This document shows, in pieces, positions 32,799-42,101 of a DNA stretch of 64,000 nt; the first letter of the stretch is position 1; each line of letters begins with the position of its first letter. Location: NCBI GenBank assembly GCA_045594025.1, contig JAZNXS010000046.1, positions 13,322 to 77,321 of the forward strand. Reading direction: 5' to 3'. The translations under genes and the position numbers were made by a program. The stretch is from Scatosoma sp045594025 (GTDB lineage: Bacteria; Bacillota; Clostridia; Christensenellales; Borkfalkiaceae). The notes beneath the pieces are model-generated. The model did no database searches, was not told the origin of the DNA, and saw nothing but the letters and a program-made list of their open reading frames with translations.

Positions 32799-34676
32799 AT
32801 GGAACAAAACGAAAAAACTTTTCTTGAATACGAAGCGGAGGCCGCCGTTGTCGGCGCAGGGCACGCAGGATGCGAAGCTGCCCTCGCTTTGGCGCGCACA
32901 GGAATCAAAACGGCGCTTTTGACGCTCAATCTCGACAGCATCGCTTTTCTGCCTTGCAACCCCTCTATCGGCGGCACGGCAAAGGGACATCTTGTCCGTG
33001 AAATCGACGCACTAGGCGGAGAGATGGGTATCGTCGCCGACGACACCGCTTTGCAAATCCGTATGCTGAACGTCGGCAAGGGCGCGGCGGTACAATCCCT
33101 TCGCGCGCAGTCGGACAAAAACGCCTACCACCGCACGATGAAACAAGTGCTTGAAAATACAGAAAATTTGCGCATTATTCAGGCAGAAGTTAGCGAAATT
33201 CTTACCGAAAACGGAAAATGCACGGGAATTAAAACCAGCTATGGCGGCATCATTTCCTGTAAAGCCGTTATTCTCTGTACAGGCGTTTACCTCAACGGGG
33301 AAACGATTACGGGACACGTCGTACAAAAATCGGGCCCCAACGGCTTTGCGCCTGCAAATTACCTCACGGACAGCCTGATCAAGCTTGGCTTTAACGTGCG
33401 CCGTTTTAAAACGGGTACGCCTGCCAGAGTGGATAGACGCACGGTGGACTTCTCGAAGTGCGAAATCCAAAACGGCGACACGGATATTTATCCGTTCTCG
33501 TTTATGCACGATACGCCGCCCGAAAATAAGCTGCCTTGCTATTTGACGTATACAAATTTAACAACGCATCAAATCATTACGGATAACCTCGACCGTTCTC
33601 CCCTTTACGACGGCACGATCCTTTCCACAGGCCCTCGTTACTGCCCCTCGATCGAAACGAAAGTCGTACGCTTTAAAGACAAAGAACGGCACCAGATATT
33701 TATCGAACCGGAAGGCGCGGATACACACGAGATGTACGTGCAGGGCATGTCCACGTCTATGCCGCACGACGTACAACGTGAAATGTACGCTTCGGTGGCA
33801 GGCTTGGAAAAAGCGGAAATCATGCGCTACGGCTATGCAATCGAATACGATTGCATCGACACGTTAGACGTTTTGCCTACCTTGGAATTTAAAAAGGTGG
33901 AAGGCATTTACACCGCAGGGCAAATCAACGGCACTTCGGGTTACGAAGAGGCGGCTGCACAAGGGCTTATGGCAGGCTTGAACGCCTCCTTAAAGCTTCG
34001 AGGACTCCCCCCCTTCACCCTGCGCCGTGACGAGGCGTATATCGGGGTGCTTATCGACGATCTGGTAACTAAAGGCACGGACGAGCCCTACCGAATGATG
34101 ACTTCTCGCGCCGAACACCGCATCTGCCTTAGACAAGACAACGCCGATTTCCGTTTGACGGAAAAAGGTAAAGCAGTCGGGCTCGTAACGGAAGAACGGT
34201 ATAATCGCTATCTTGCCCGTAAGGCAAAATATGAGGCATTGCTTGCTTCGTTGCAGACACGGGTGCCTCAAAAGGAAGCGGCAACCTTCCTTGCCCGTTA
34301 CGATTACAGCGCACCAAGCGGCAGCGTCTCCTATGCGGATATGATCAAACGCTCTGTCCCTTTAAAGGATATTATGGCAGAATTTAACGTCTTCCAAGAA
34401 TATTCGAAAGACGTTTTAGAGACCGCGGAAATCACCGTGAAATACGAAGGATACTTAAAGCAGGGCGTAGAACTCATTGAAAAGGCAAAGCGTTTGGAAG
34501 ACAAGCTGCTCCCTGCGGACGTGGACTATTCTCAAATCAAGGGCTTACGCTTAGAAGCGCAAGAAAAACTCAATCGAATCCGCCCTTTCAACTTAGGGCA
34601 AGCCGGTAGAATTTCCGGCGTCAATCCTGCGGATATTTCCGTACTTATGGTGTGGCTTGCCACAAGGAGCTCTTAA
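32799..34676 (+). CDS. mnmG: tRNA U34 carboxymethylaminomethyl-modifying enzyme MnmG (GidA)
   Basis: FAD-dependent partner of MnmE for modification of wobble uridine. The 625-residue protein has the FAD fold VVGAGHAGCEAALALARTG, then CNPSIGGTAKGHLVREIDALGG, GTPARVDRRT and the C-terminal helical domain ending GISG-like SGVNPADISVLMVWL. The ATG at 32799 fits the family; no clear ribosome site is seen. mnmE is not in the window. Confidence 0.97.
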   Translation: MEQNEKTFLEYEAEAAVVGAGHAGCEAALALARTGIKTALLTLNLDSIAFLPCNPSIGGTAKGHLVREIDALGGEMGIVADDTALQIRMLNVGKGAAVQSLRAQSDKNAYHRTMKQVLENTENLRIIQAEVSEILTENGKCTGIKTSYGGIISCKAVILCTGVYLNGETITGHVVQKSGPNGFAPANYLTDSLIKLGFNVRRFKTGTPARVDRRTVDFSKCEIQNGDTDIYPFSFMHDTPPENKLPCYLTYTNLTTHQIITDNLDRSPLYDGTILSTGPRYCPSIETKVVRFKDKERHQIFIEPEGADTHEMYVQGMSTSMPHDVQREMYASVAGLEKAEIMRYGYAIEYDCIDTLDVLPTLEFKKVEGIYTAGQINGTSGYEEAAAQGLMAGLNASLKLRGLPPFTLRRDEAYIGVLIDDLVTKGTDEPYRMMTSRAEHRICLRQDNADFRLTEKGKAVGLVTEERYNRYLARKAKYEALLASLQTRVPQKEAATFLARYDYSAPSGSVSYADMIKRSVPLKDIMAEFNVFQEYSKDVLETAEITVKYEGYLKQGVELIEKAKRLEDKLLPADVDYSQIKGLRLEAQEKLNRIRPFNLGQAGRISGVNPADISVLMVWLATRSS

Positions 34677-34677
34677 C

Positions 34678-35733
34678 ATGAAAATACAAAAGAAAACTCT
34701 CATCACAACCCTGCTTGCCGCTACCATGGCTTTAACGAACTTTGTCGGTTGCAACAACTTAGGGGTGGAAGCGGAAATCAAAAACGTGATTTTGGTGATC
34801 GGCGACGGCATGGGCGAAAATCATATGGAAAACGCGCTCACCTATTTCGACCTTGAACGCCCCTCCTTCTTTGACGACCGCGCAGGTAGCTTGGCTACCC
34901 GTTCCGCGGATAGTGACGTCACGGATAGCGCAGCTGCTGCCACCGCACTTGCTACGGGGAAAAAAGTAAATAACGGCGAAGTTTCCCGTCACAACGGCAA
35001 AGATTTAACAAGCATTTCTCAGCTTGCGTTAAAAGCAGGAAAACGCGTAGGCGTTGTTACGACGGATACGCTGGACGGCGCTACGCCCGCCGCTTTCTCC
35101 TCGCACGCCAATAATCGAGACGATGATACCGATATTATTAACGGACAAATGACTAGCGATATCGATTTACTGATGGGGGAAAGATCTAACCTCTACGGAT
35201 CATCCTTTAACCTTTTTGAGGAACACGGTTACGACACCATTTCTTCCCCTGATTACTTGGAAAAATATATGGATAGCGAAAAATTGCTAGTCACCCTGCC
35301 TAACATTCGTTCGGAATACGCACCCTACTGTCAAAACGATTTCCAATTGAAAGAAATGGCGGCTTTCGCTATTGAATATCTTGACAATGACAATGGCTAT
35401 TTCCTCATGATCGAAGGCGCGTATATTGATAAGTACAGCCATAACAACGCTTTGGAACTTGCTCTGTGCGAAACCCGTTCCCTTTTTGATTGCGTGGAAT
35501 ATTTATACAGCGTTGTCGGCGACGATACGGCCATTATCGTCACCGCCGATCACGAAACCGGAAGTCTGGACAAGGCGGAATCGAAAGACATGATGTTCGA
35601 TAGCTTATACCATTCCTCTAGTCATACCTCGCGCGACGTACCCTTATTTATACATAACTTCACCTTGAAATACGAAGACGTACGCCAAAATAATCAAATA
35701 TTTACCATTTGTAAACAATTATTAAAGCTTTGA
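34678..35733 (+). CDS. Alkaline phosphatase-family lipoprotein
   Basis: The 351-residue protein has a lipoprotein signal with Cys25 in NFVGC. It shows alkaline phosphatase motifs: VILVIGDGMG (metal Asp), DSAAAATALATG (nucleophile Ser) and VTADHETG (metal Asp, His). It hydrolyses phosphate monoesters outside the cell, attached to the membrane. AGGAG lies 9 nt before the ATG, which starts just after the mnmG stop. A strong terminator follows. It may scavenge phosphate. Confidence 0.92.
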   Translation: MKIQKKTLITTLLAATMALTNFVGCNNLGVEAEIKNVILVIGDGMGENHMENALTYFDLERPSFFDDRAGSLATRSADSDVTDSAAAATALATGKKVNNGEVSRHNGKDLTSISQLALKAGKRVGVVTTDTLDGATPAAFSSHANNRDDDTDIINGQMTSDIDLLMGERSNLYGSSFNLFEEHGYDTISSPDYLEKYMDSEKLLVTLPNIRSEYAPYCQNDFQLKEMAAFAIEYLDNDNGYFLMIEGAYIDKYSHNNALELALCETRSLFDCVEYLYSVVGDDTAIIVTADHETGSLDKAESKDMMFDSLYHSSSHTSRDVPLFIHNFTLKYEDVRQNNQIFTICKQLLKL

Positions 35734-35744
35734 TAAGGATAGCA

Positions 35745-35785
35745 AAGCGCCGCAGGCTGTTGCCTGCGGCGCTTTTTTTTTATTT
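35745..35785 (+). terminator. Strong Rho-independent terminator after the phosphatase gene
   Basis: AAGCGCCGCAGGC pairs perfectly with GCCTGCGGCGCTT over a TGTT loop and is followed by TTTTTTTATTTC. It also separates the convergent glycosyltransferase gene. Confidence 0.95.
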
Positions 35786-35795
35786 CTTTTATACG

Positions 35796-36764
35796 TTAGT
35801 TGTCCCCGTCTTTCTTCTCGTCTTTTTTCTCGTCCTTTTTCGAATCCTCCGCAATAATATACTGCGGACGGCGTTTGGTCTCCTTATAAATTTTGGAAAT
35901 ATATTGTCCCATGATCCCAAGGCTGAACAGCTGTACGCCGCCGACAAAGAGAATAATACAAATTGTCGAGGGCCACCCGGCTACGGGGTTGCCGAATATT
36001 AACGCGCGGATAAAGACAACGAGGAGCATAATTGCCGATACGAATGTGAGCGCAATCCCACTCCAAGAGGAAATTTTTAAAGGCATGTCGGAAAAGTTCG
36101 TAATGCCGTCGATGGAGTATTTCAAAAGCTTCCAAAAGCTCCACTTCGTTTGTCCTGCGACGCGTTCTACGTTTTCATAGGGCAACCAGTATGTTTTGAA
36201 CCCGATCCAACCGAAAATACCCTTGGAAAAACGGTTCGTCTCGCCCATGGATACGATGGCGTCCACCATTTTTCTCTTCATCAAGCGGAAATCACGCGCG
36301 CCGTCTACGATATCCACGTCGGAAATCTTTTTCATGAGCTTATAGAACGTCCTTGCAAAAAAGGAACGGATTTTCGGCTCGCCTTTACGGGAAACTCTTC
36401 TCGTTGCTACGCTGTCGTACTCGCCGCCTTTGATGATTTCCATCATCTGCGGAAGGAGCGCAGGCGGATCCTGCATATCGGCGTCCATCACCGCCGCATA
36501 ATCCCCCGTCACGTTACAAAAGCCTGCGTACATCGCCGCTTCTTTCCCAAAATTTCTGGAAAAGGAAAGATACCGCACACGCTTGTCCGTGGCAGCCATG
36601 TCCTTAAGCAACGACAAAGTTTTATCCTTCGAACCGTCGTCAATAAACAATATTTCAAAATCGTACTCTGCCATTTCTCCCGTTACTCTTTTCAATTCTG
36701 CATAAAACGGTTGCAGAGATTCCTCCTCATTATAGCAAGGAATAATCAAGGATATTTTTTCCAT
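35796..36764 (-). CDS. Membrane-bound family 2 glycosyltransferase (polyprenyl-phosphate type)
   Basis: The 322-residue protein has a GT-A domain starting ISLIIPCYNEEESL, DDGS in the UDP-binding region and DADMQDPP (metal-binding DxD), then two C-terminal membrane helices and a Lys/Asp/Glu-rich tail. It matches dolichol-phosphate-mannose/bactoprenol glucosyltransferase relatives that load a sugar on undecaprenyl phosphate. The sugar is unknown. AGGAG lies 10 nt before the ATG at 36764. Confidence 0.9.
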   Translation of the reverse strand: MEKISLIIPCYNEEESLQPFYAELKRVTGEMAEYDFEILFIDDGSKDKTLSLLKDMAATDKRVRYLSFSRNFGKEAAMYAGFCNVTGDYAAVMDADMQDPPALLPQMMEIIKGGEYDSVATRRVSRKGEPKIRSFFARTFYKLMKKISDVDIVDGARDFRLMKRKMVDAIVSMGETNRFSKGIFGWIGFKTYWLPYENVERVAGQTKWSFWKLLKYSIDGITNFSDMPLKISSWSGIALTFVSAIMLLVVFIRALIFGNPVAGWPSTICIILFVGGVQLFSLGIMGQYISKIYKETKRRPQYIIAEDSKKDEKKDEKKDGDN

Positions 36765-36786
36765 AGTTGTTTGCTCCTGTTGACCT

Positions 36787-36815
36787 ATTATACAACATCT
36801 TTTTCTATTTGTCAA
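36787..36815 (-). promoter_or_regulatory. SigA promoter of the glycosyltransferase gene
   Basis: TTGACA (36810-36815) and TATAAT (36787-36792) are exactly 17 bp apart on the minus strand. Confidence 0.88.
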
Positions 36816-36828
36816 TACAAATGATAAA

Positions 36829-36854
36829 GCCCCGACGGCTTTCGCCGTCGGGGC
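36829..36854 (-). terminator. Terminator of pnp
   Basis: GCCCCGACGGC pairs perfectly with GCCGTCGGGGC over a GAAA loop 21 nt after the pnp stop, followed by TTTATCATTTGT on the minus strand. It has a T-run on the plus side as well. Confidence 0.82.
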
Positions 36855-36875
36855 AACGTTTTTTATTCGCAAAAA

Positions 36876-38975
36876 TTAGTCAAGCTTTTCCAAGAGTTTC
36901 AAATCGATACCCTTTTCGCCGATCTTAATGATTTCAACCTTTACCTTGTCGCCGATGTTGAGCACGTCTTCCACCTGGTTTACTCTCTTTTCGGAGAGCT
37001 TGGAAATGTGTACCATACCGTCCTTACCGGGCGCAAATTCAACAAATGCGCCTACCTTGGAAAGGATGCGCACAACAACGCCTACGAACATATCGCCCAC
37101 TTCGGGATCGTGTGCAATCGATTCTACAATAGCCTGCGCGCGTTTTGCATTTGCAATATCGCCATAGCAAGCGATGCATACGGTACCATCTTCTTCAATG
37201 TCGATCTTCGTGCCGGTCTGTTCGATGATCTTGTTGATAACCTTACCCTGCTTACCGACAACGTCGCCGATCTTTTCAGGGTTGATCTTGAAGGTAACGA
37301 TCTTAGGTGCATACAAGGAAAGCTCTTCGCTAACGGTAGGAATGCATTCGAGCATCTTGCCGAGAATGAACTTTCTCGCATCCTGCGCTTGTGCGATTGC
37401 GTCAAGCATGATTTCCTTGGAGATACCCTTGATCTTGATATCCATCTGGATTGCCGTGATACCCTTGTCCGTACCTGCTACCTTGAAGTCCATGTCGCCA
37501 AGGAAGTCTTCAAGGCCTTGGATATCGGTCATGATCACGTACTTGCCCGTTTCTGCGTCCTTAACAAGACCCATTGCACAGCCTGCTACGGGCGCTTTAA
37601 TGGGAACACCTGCGTCCATGAGCGCCATCGTGGAACCACATACGGATGCCATCGAAGAGGAGCCGTTGGAGGACATAATGTCGGATACGACGCGGATCGC
37701 ATAAGGGAATTCGCTGGGTTCGGGAATTACGGGAACCAAAGCGCGTTCCGCCAAAGCACCGTGACCGATTTCACGACGACCAGGGCTTCTCAAAGCCTTC
37801 GCTTCACCCGTGGAATAGCCGGGGAAGTTGTATTGATGCATATATCTCTTTTCTTCTTCTTCGTCAAGGCCTTCCATTCTCTGCGCTTCGCCAAGCATAC
37901 CAAGCGTACAGGTCGTCAACGCCTGCGTCTGGCCTCTCGTGAAGATTGCGGAACCGTGTACTCTGGGAAGGATACCGTGTTCGCACCAGATGGGACGAAC
38001 TTCAGTCAACTTTCTACCGTCGGGACGAACGCCATCGAAAATCTTCGCGCGAACGATGCCCTTAACAATATAATAGATGGAATCCTTCACTTCACGGATT
38101 TGATCGGGATAGATTTCTTCGAAGTGCGCGATGATTTCCGCTTCTGCTTCGTTCTGTCTAGCCTGACGTTCCTGACGATCGAACGTATCGAGTGCCGCAT
38201 ACAGCTTATCGTAACCGTACGCTCTTACTTCTGCGTCAAGATCTTCGGGAATATGGTAAAGCTCCATTTCCTTCTTAGGCTTGCCTACTGCAGGAACAAT
38301 TTCGTTTTCAATCCATGCACAAACCTTCTTGATTTCTTCGTGACCGAACATGATTGCGCCAACCATTTCTTCGTCCGTAACCTCGTTTGCGCCTGCTTCG
38401 ATCATCAAGATCGCGTCGGACGTACCTGCAAGGTTCAAATGAATGGTGCTCTTTGCGCGCTGTTCTACGTCGGGGTTGATTACGTATTCGCCGTCAACAC
38501 AACCAACGACTACCGAACCCGTAGGACCTGCCCAAGGAATATCGGAAATCGAAAGCGCAATGGACGAACCTACCATTGCCAAAGGTTCCGGAGAAACGTC
38601 GGGATCTACCGAAAGCGCGGTAGCTACAACGACTACGTCGTTGAAAATTCCCTTCGGGAACAAAGGACGAATGGGACGGTCGATCAAACGACTGGTAAGG
38701 ATAGCCTTATCGGACGCTCTGCCCTCGCGCTTCTTGAAACCGCCGGGGATCTTGCCCACAGCGAACATCTTTTCTTCATAATCTACGGACAGAGGGAAGA
38801 AATCCATACCCTCTCTCGCCGTTTCCGACATACAAACGGATACGTGTACCGCGGTATCGCCGCAACGTACAAGACATGCGCCGTTTGCCTGTTCTGCATA
38901 CTTACCCACTTCTACGATGAGCTCTCTGCCTGCATAGTTGATTTTAAATACTCTGCTGTTATTCAAATCTGGCAT
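36876..38975 (-). CDS. pnp: Polyribonucleotide nucleotidyltransferase (PNPase)
   Basis: Phosphorolytic 3'-5' exoribonuclease of the RNA degradosome. The 699-residue protein has two RNase PH domains (GGFKKREGR, RPIRPLFP; RSPGRREIGHGALAERAL), then KH (IGDVVGKQGKVINKI) and S1 domains (GDMFVGVVVRILSKVGAFVEF). AGGAGA lies 8 nt before the ATG at 38975. rpsO is upstream, the classic rpsO-pnp order. Confidence 0.98.
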   Translation of the reverse strand: MPDLNNSRVFKINYAGRELIVEVGKYAEQANGACLVRCGDTAVHVSVCMSETAREGMDFFPLSVDYEEKMFAVGKIPGGFKKREGRASDKAILTSRLIDRPIRPLFPKGIFNDVVVVATALSVDPDVSPEPLAMVGSSIALSISDIPWAGPTGSVVVGCVDGEYVINPDVEQRAKSTIHLNLAGTSDAILMIEAGANEVTDEEMVGAIMFGHEEIKKVCAWIENEIVPAVGKPKKEMELYHIPEDLDAEVRAYGYDKLYAALDTFDRQERQARQNEAEAEIIAHFEEIYPDQIREVKDSIYYIVKGIVRAKIFDGVRPDGRKLTEVRPIWCEHGILPRVHGSAIFTRGQTQALTTCTLGMLGEAQRMEGLDEEEEKRYMHQYNFPGYSTGEAKALRSPGRREIGHGALAERALVPVIPEPSEFPYAIRVVSDIMSSNGSSSMASVCGSTMALMDAGVPIKAPVAGCAMGLVKDAETGKYVIMTDIQGLEDFLGDMDFKVAGTDKGITAIQMDIKIKGISKEIMLDAIAQAQDARKFILGKMLECIPTVSEELSLYAPKIVTFKINPEKIGDVVGKQGKVINKIIEQTGTKIDIEEDGTVCIACYGDIANAKRAQAIVESIAHDPEVGDMFVGVVVRILSKVGAFVEFAPGKDGMVHISKLSEKRVNQVEDVLNIGDKVKVEIIKIGEKGIDLKLLEKLD

Positions 38976-39021
38976 TGTTAAATTCTCCTTATTCTTTAAT
39001 TCTTTTTTGTTCTTGTCCGCA

Positions 39022-39039
39022 CTTCGTCGCCCGACGAAG
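39022..39039 (-). promoter_or_regulatory. Hairpin in the pnp leader
   Basis: CTTCGTCG pairs perfectly with CGACGAAG about 47 nt before the pnp start. pnp leaders of other bacteria carry stems used in autocontrol with RNase III; this stem is a candidate, not proven. Confidence 0.45.
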
Positions 39040-39144
39040 ACGGGGTGCCGGCTGCACGGCAACAAACAAGCTTATGCCAAGGCTTGTCCGTTCTTTTCCA
39101 TGCCCCCTATTGTGCTACGTTGCTACTTATCGCCGTCTTGCGGC

Positions 39145-39173
39145 GTAAAAAAGAGCGAGTTAAAATAACCCGC
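39145..39173 (-). terminator. Terminator after rpsO
   Basis: GCGGGTTA pairs with TAACTCGC (one G-U) over 3 nt and is followed by TCTTTTTTAC on the minus strand. It lies 15 nt after the rpsO stop, so pnp may be transcribed partly from read-through. Confidence 0.82.
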
Positions 39174-39188
39174 CCTTTCATGCTTGCA

Positions 39189-39443
39189 TTATTTTCTAAG
39201 ACCCAATGCTTCGATGATCGCTCTGTATCTTTCGATATCTTTCGCTTTCAAATAGTCAAGAAGACCACGACGCTTACCAACCATCTTCAAAAGACCGCGG
39301 CGAGAGTGGTTATCCTGCTTGTGTTCCTTCAAGTGTTCGTTCAAATGATTGATACGGAACGTAAGCAATGCGATCTGTACTTCGGGAGAACCCGTGTCGC
39401 CTTCGTGGGTTGCAAATTTTGCAATAATTTCATTCTTTTCCAT
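39189..39443 (-). CDS. rpsO: 30S ribosomal protein S15
   Basis: Primary 16S rRNA-binding protein of the central domain of the small subunit. The 84-residue protein has THEGDTGSPEVQIALLTFRI, LKEHKQDNHSRRGLLKMVGKR split over two helices, and the ending YRAIIEALGLRK. It is a few residues shorter than most S15 (about 89). AGGAGG lies about 9 nt before the ATG. A GC-rich hairpin in its leader is a candidate for S15 autocontrol. Confidence 0.97.
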   Translation of the reverse strand: MEKNEIIAKFATHEGDTGSPEVQIALLTFRINHLNEHLKEHKQDNHSRRGLLKMVGKRRGLLDYLKAKDIERYRAIIEALGLRK

Positions 39444-39481
39444 TTTTTTATCCTCCTATATGGAAATTGTATCTCGTACCG

Positions 39482-39513
39482 CTGCGCAAGTCGTGGAGAA
39501 TCGAACCGCGCAG
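39482..39513 (-). promoter_or_regulatory. Leader hairpin of rpsO
   Basis: CTGCGC pairs with GCGCAG over a 20-nt loop in the 5' leader of rpsO. S15 represses its own translation in several bacteria through differing leader RNAs, so this is a candidate site. Confidence 0.4.
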
Positions 39514-39536
39514 ACAGCCGTTATTCTAATTTTAAC

Positions 39537-39554
39537 ACATTCTTTTAAGAATGT
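39537..39554 (-). terminator. AT-rich palindrome downstream of hemZ
   Basis: ACATTCTT and AAGAATGT pair over 2 nt, followed by GTTAAAATT on the minus strand. It could be a weak terminator of hemZ or a site near the rpsO promoter. Confidence 0.35.
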
Positions 39555-39602
39555 AAATCAAAAATGCACGCTTTTTCTATTATTTTTACGATTTTATGGG
39601 AA

Positions 39603-40979
39603 TTATTTGAAAAATTCTCTTCTTTTTTCGATAATCGCGTCCACGTTTTCAATATACGTCTTCAAATCCTTCTGCGAAGCGAAACGAGTAATCAAACCCT
39701 TGTCCGTATATACGCGCTTAGACACCGCATTCGCGCCCACTGCAAGATTATCCGCCGTTTCTTCCATGATATCGATATTGTACACGCACGCCTTGCCCGG
39801 TTTCGTCCAACCGACGTTTTCATTGTTCCCCACCTGATATTTTTGACGGTACATATAGTAAGGAACATAGCCGTTTTTACTTAAAATTTCACGGGAAGAC
39901 GCCACCATGGACGAGATGAAATCGTTTTCCAGATATTCCGTCTCCTCTTTCAGCTTCGCCCCGGATTTTAAGGATAAACAGTGCACCGTGATATTGTCTG
40001 CCCCTGTTTGTACCGCTTTTTCCACGCTTTGCACAAACGTTTCTACCCTTTCGTCCGTCAACCCTGCAATCAGATCTACGTTGACGTCAAAGCCGTACTT
40101 TTCCGACATATCAAAAGCGCGGTAAATATCCGCTTCCGTGTGTTTTCTGCCGATTTTTTGCAAGGTTTCGTTAGAAAAACTCTGTGGGTTGATGCAAATG
40201 CGGGTAACGCCGTAATCCTTTAACACGGATAATTTCTCTTCCGTAAATACGTCCGGTCTGCCTGCCTCCACCGTATACTCTCTTGCAGGCGCAAAATCAC
40301 GGTAAATGCGGTCTACCCCTTTCAGAACACGGGCAAGTTCGCCCGCTTCCAACGCAAACGGCGTACCGCCGCCCACGTAAACGCTGCGTAAATTACCTAT
40401 ACTTTCTCTGATCGAGCCAAGCTCTTTTTCCAAAGCGTTTAAATAGGCAGGTAAAAACTGTCTTGTCCTATCGATCGGCGCCGTGATAAACGAACAGTAG
40501 GCGCACTTGGTAGGACAAAACGGAATGGACACGAATAAATCGGTGTTACCGTCCTTTTTCTCGTAAATCCCCTTTTGCGCGTCAAGGATTTGCGACACCA
40601 AACGTACGTTATCTTCACGCACCTGCATCAAACGGAATAGATCGTGATAATCACGTCCCTTTTCCAGTTCCATATAGGCAAGCTTGGTAGGACGGATTCC
40701 CGTCAAAGCGCCCCAAGGCATCTTTTCGCCGTACAACTCGCTTAAAATGCCGTACAGGCGGAGCTTGGCAAAACGACGTTCCAAACGCTTATATTCCAGT
40801 TCATCGCATACCTGCCCCTCATCTCTAAAAGCGTACGTCTTACCGTCAATGGAAAACGTATTGAAAAACACACCCTCTTCATAGCGGAAGGAGTGTGCAA
40901 TCGTTTCCGGCTTGCGTTTGAATAAACGCACAACGTCGGGAAGTTCGTTTTCTACGAATTTACAATCGGAAGTAAACAT
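39603..40979 (-). CDS. hemZ: Coproporphyrinogen dehydrogenase-like radical SAM protein HemZ
   Basis: Radical SAM enzyme of the HemN/HemZ group, named for oxygen-independent coproporphyrinogen III oxidation; in heme-lacking Clostridia the true reaction is unsure. The 458-residue protein has an N-terminal domain specific to HemZ, then SIPFCPTKCAYCSF with the CxxxCxxC cluster motif near residue 160, VYVGGGTPF and INPQSFSNETLQKIGR. It starts 2 bp after the metallo-hydrolase gene, so they form an operon. Confidence 0.92.
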   Translation of the reverse strand: MFTSDCKFVENELPDVVRLFKRKPETIAHSFRYEEGVFFNTFSIDGKTYAFRDEGQVCDELEYKRLERRFAKLRLYGILSELYGEKMPWGALTGIRPTKLAYMELEKGRDYHDLFRLMQVREDNVRLVSQILDAQKGIYEKKDGNTDLFVSIPFCPTKCAYCSFITAPIDRTRQFLPAYLNALEKELGSIRESIGNLRSVYVGGGTPFALEAGELARVLKGVDRIYRDFAPAREYTVEAGRPDVFTEEKLSVLKDYGVTRICINPQSFSNETLQKIGRKHTEADIYRAFDMSEKYGFDVNVDLIAGLTDERVETFVQSVEKAVQTGADNITVHCLSLKSGAKLKEETEYLENDFISSMVASSREILSKNGYVPYYMYRQKYQVGNNENVGWTKPGKACVYNIDIMEETADNLAVGANAVSKRVYTDKGLITRFASQKDLKTYIENVDAIIEKRREFFK

Positions 40980-40980
40980 A

Positions 40981-41604
40981 TTATAAATCCTGCATAAAAG
41001 GGTTGGTTTTTCGTTCGGTTTCCAACGAGGTTTCCTCGTTATGGCCGGGGTATACGGGGCAATCCCCCTCTAAGCTAGAAAGTCGGCGCAAGGACGCGCG
41101 CATTTCGCCGATATTCCCCGTCGGAAAATCCGTTCTGCCGATACTGCCGTTAAAAAGCGTATCCCCCGTGAATAAGTACCTGCCCCCATCCTTTGCGGTG
41201 ATAAGATAGCACGCACTACCCGAAGTATGGCCTGCGGTCAGCAGCATTTGTACCTGTATTCCGCAAAGCTCCTTCACCTCGTTATCAACAAACGTTTCCT
41301 CGATTTTATAGGGTAAACGAGGCGCGCCAAAAGCGTCGAATAAATCCGCCGCCGTGCCGATCAAGCCCTTTTCTTCAAGCGAACAAAGCACTTTTGCACC
41401 GCTTTGTTGCAGCGCAGATACACCGCCAACGTGATCGAAATGACAATGCGTAAGCAATACGTATTTCGGCGAAAGGCCGCGTTTAATGAGCTCCGCTTCC
41501 ACCCTCGGTTGCGCGGGATCGACAACGATTGCATTGACACCGTCCTCGGTGATTGCATAGGTATTTGCCCCAAACCCTCGGGGTGTAATGGTGATAATTT
41601 TCAT
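40981..41604 (-). CDS. MBL-fold metallo-hydrolase (glyoxalase II-like)
   Basis: The 207-residue protein has the zinc motif THCHFDHVGG near residue 53, then TAGHTSGSACYL, FTGDTLF and PGHNEET, giving the full set of metal ligands of glyoxalase II-like enzymes. It is short for glyoxalase II (lacks the C-terminal helical domain). The substrate is unknown. It is in the common Clostridia order relA - MBL - hemZ. Confidence 0.92.
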   Translation of the reverse strand: MKIITITPRGFGANTYAITEDGVNAIVVDPAQPRVEAELIKRGLSPKYVLLTHCHFDHVGGVSALQQSGAKVLCSLEEKGLIGTAADLFDAFGAPRLPYKIEETFVDNEVKELCGIQVQMLLTAGHTSGSACYLITAKDGGRYLFTGDTLFNGSIGRTDFPTGNIGEMRASLRRLSSLEGDCPVYPGHNEETSLETERKTNPFMQDL

Positions 41605-42101
41605 AATTTTTATCAGGTTAAAGGATGCCGCAGAGATACGAGTGATTCAAAGTATAATCCTTATAGTGATATGCGAAACAAACTATAAAAACGTTTATAA
41701 CACTCACTACATGGTCCAGAGGAACGCTGGCAAGATGATCTTGCAGCCAGACTTAGTGTCTTATCAACGTTTCTATAACTATATTCGTTCATACCCATTC
41801 GTGATATGCGAGGCAAACTATAAAAACGTTTATAGCACTCACTACATGGTCCAGCGGAACGCTGGCAAGATGATCTTGCAGCCAGACTTAGTGTCTTATC
41901 AACGTTTCTATAGCTATATTCGTTCATACCCATTCGTGATATGCGAAACAAACTATAAAAACGTTTATCACACTCACTACATGGTCCAGAGGAACGCTGG
42001 CAAAATGGATAGTTGCAAGCAAGACGAGAAGCGGCGAGGGCGCGTACAAGTAGTACGTAACCGAGCCGCGACGAAGTATTGCGCTGCAAATATACATTTT
42101 A
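41605..42101 (-). repeat. Intergenic repeat E5 with 135-bp tandem repeat, starting at the relA stop codon
   Basis: Three units begin at 41666, 41801 and 41936, giving a 135-bp period and about 2.5 copies with few differences. Each holds CCAGCG-GAA-CGCTGG or a version with one change, and CAAGAT-G-ATCTTG. After the array come GGATAGTTGCAAGCAAGACG, the CGTAC/GTACG hairpin (42043-42057) and the shared end at the relA TAA. Because 135 is a multiple of 3 long open frames exist, but they have no coding signature. Confidence 0.85.

Noticed and set aside
37008..38981. Long open frame on the plus strand opposite pnp
   Set aside because: Antisense of a certain gene with no recognisable domain.
39481..39530. 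tRNA gene suggested by GGTTCGATTC
   Set aside because: No matching T stem, anticodon arm or acceptor; it is the rpsO leader.
41661..42089. Possible 142-residue repeat protein in the 135-bp array
   Set aside because: The frame is open only because the period is a multiple of three; composition is odd, no ribosome site, and related copies elsewhere do not keep it.
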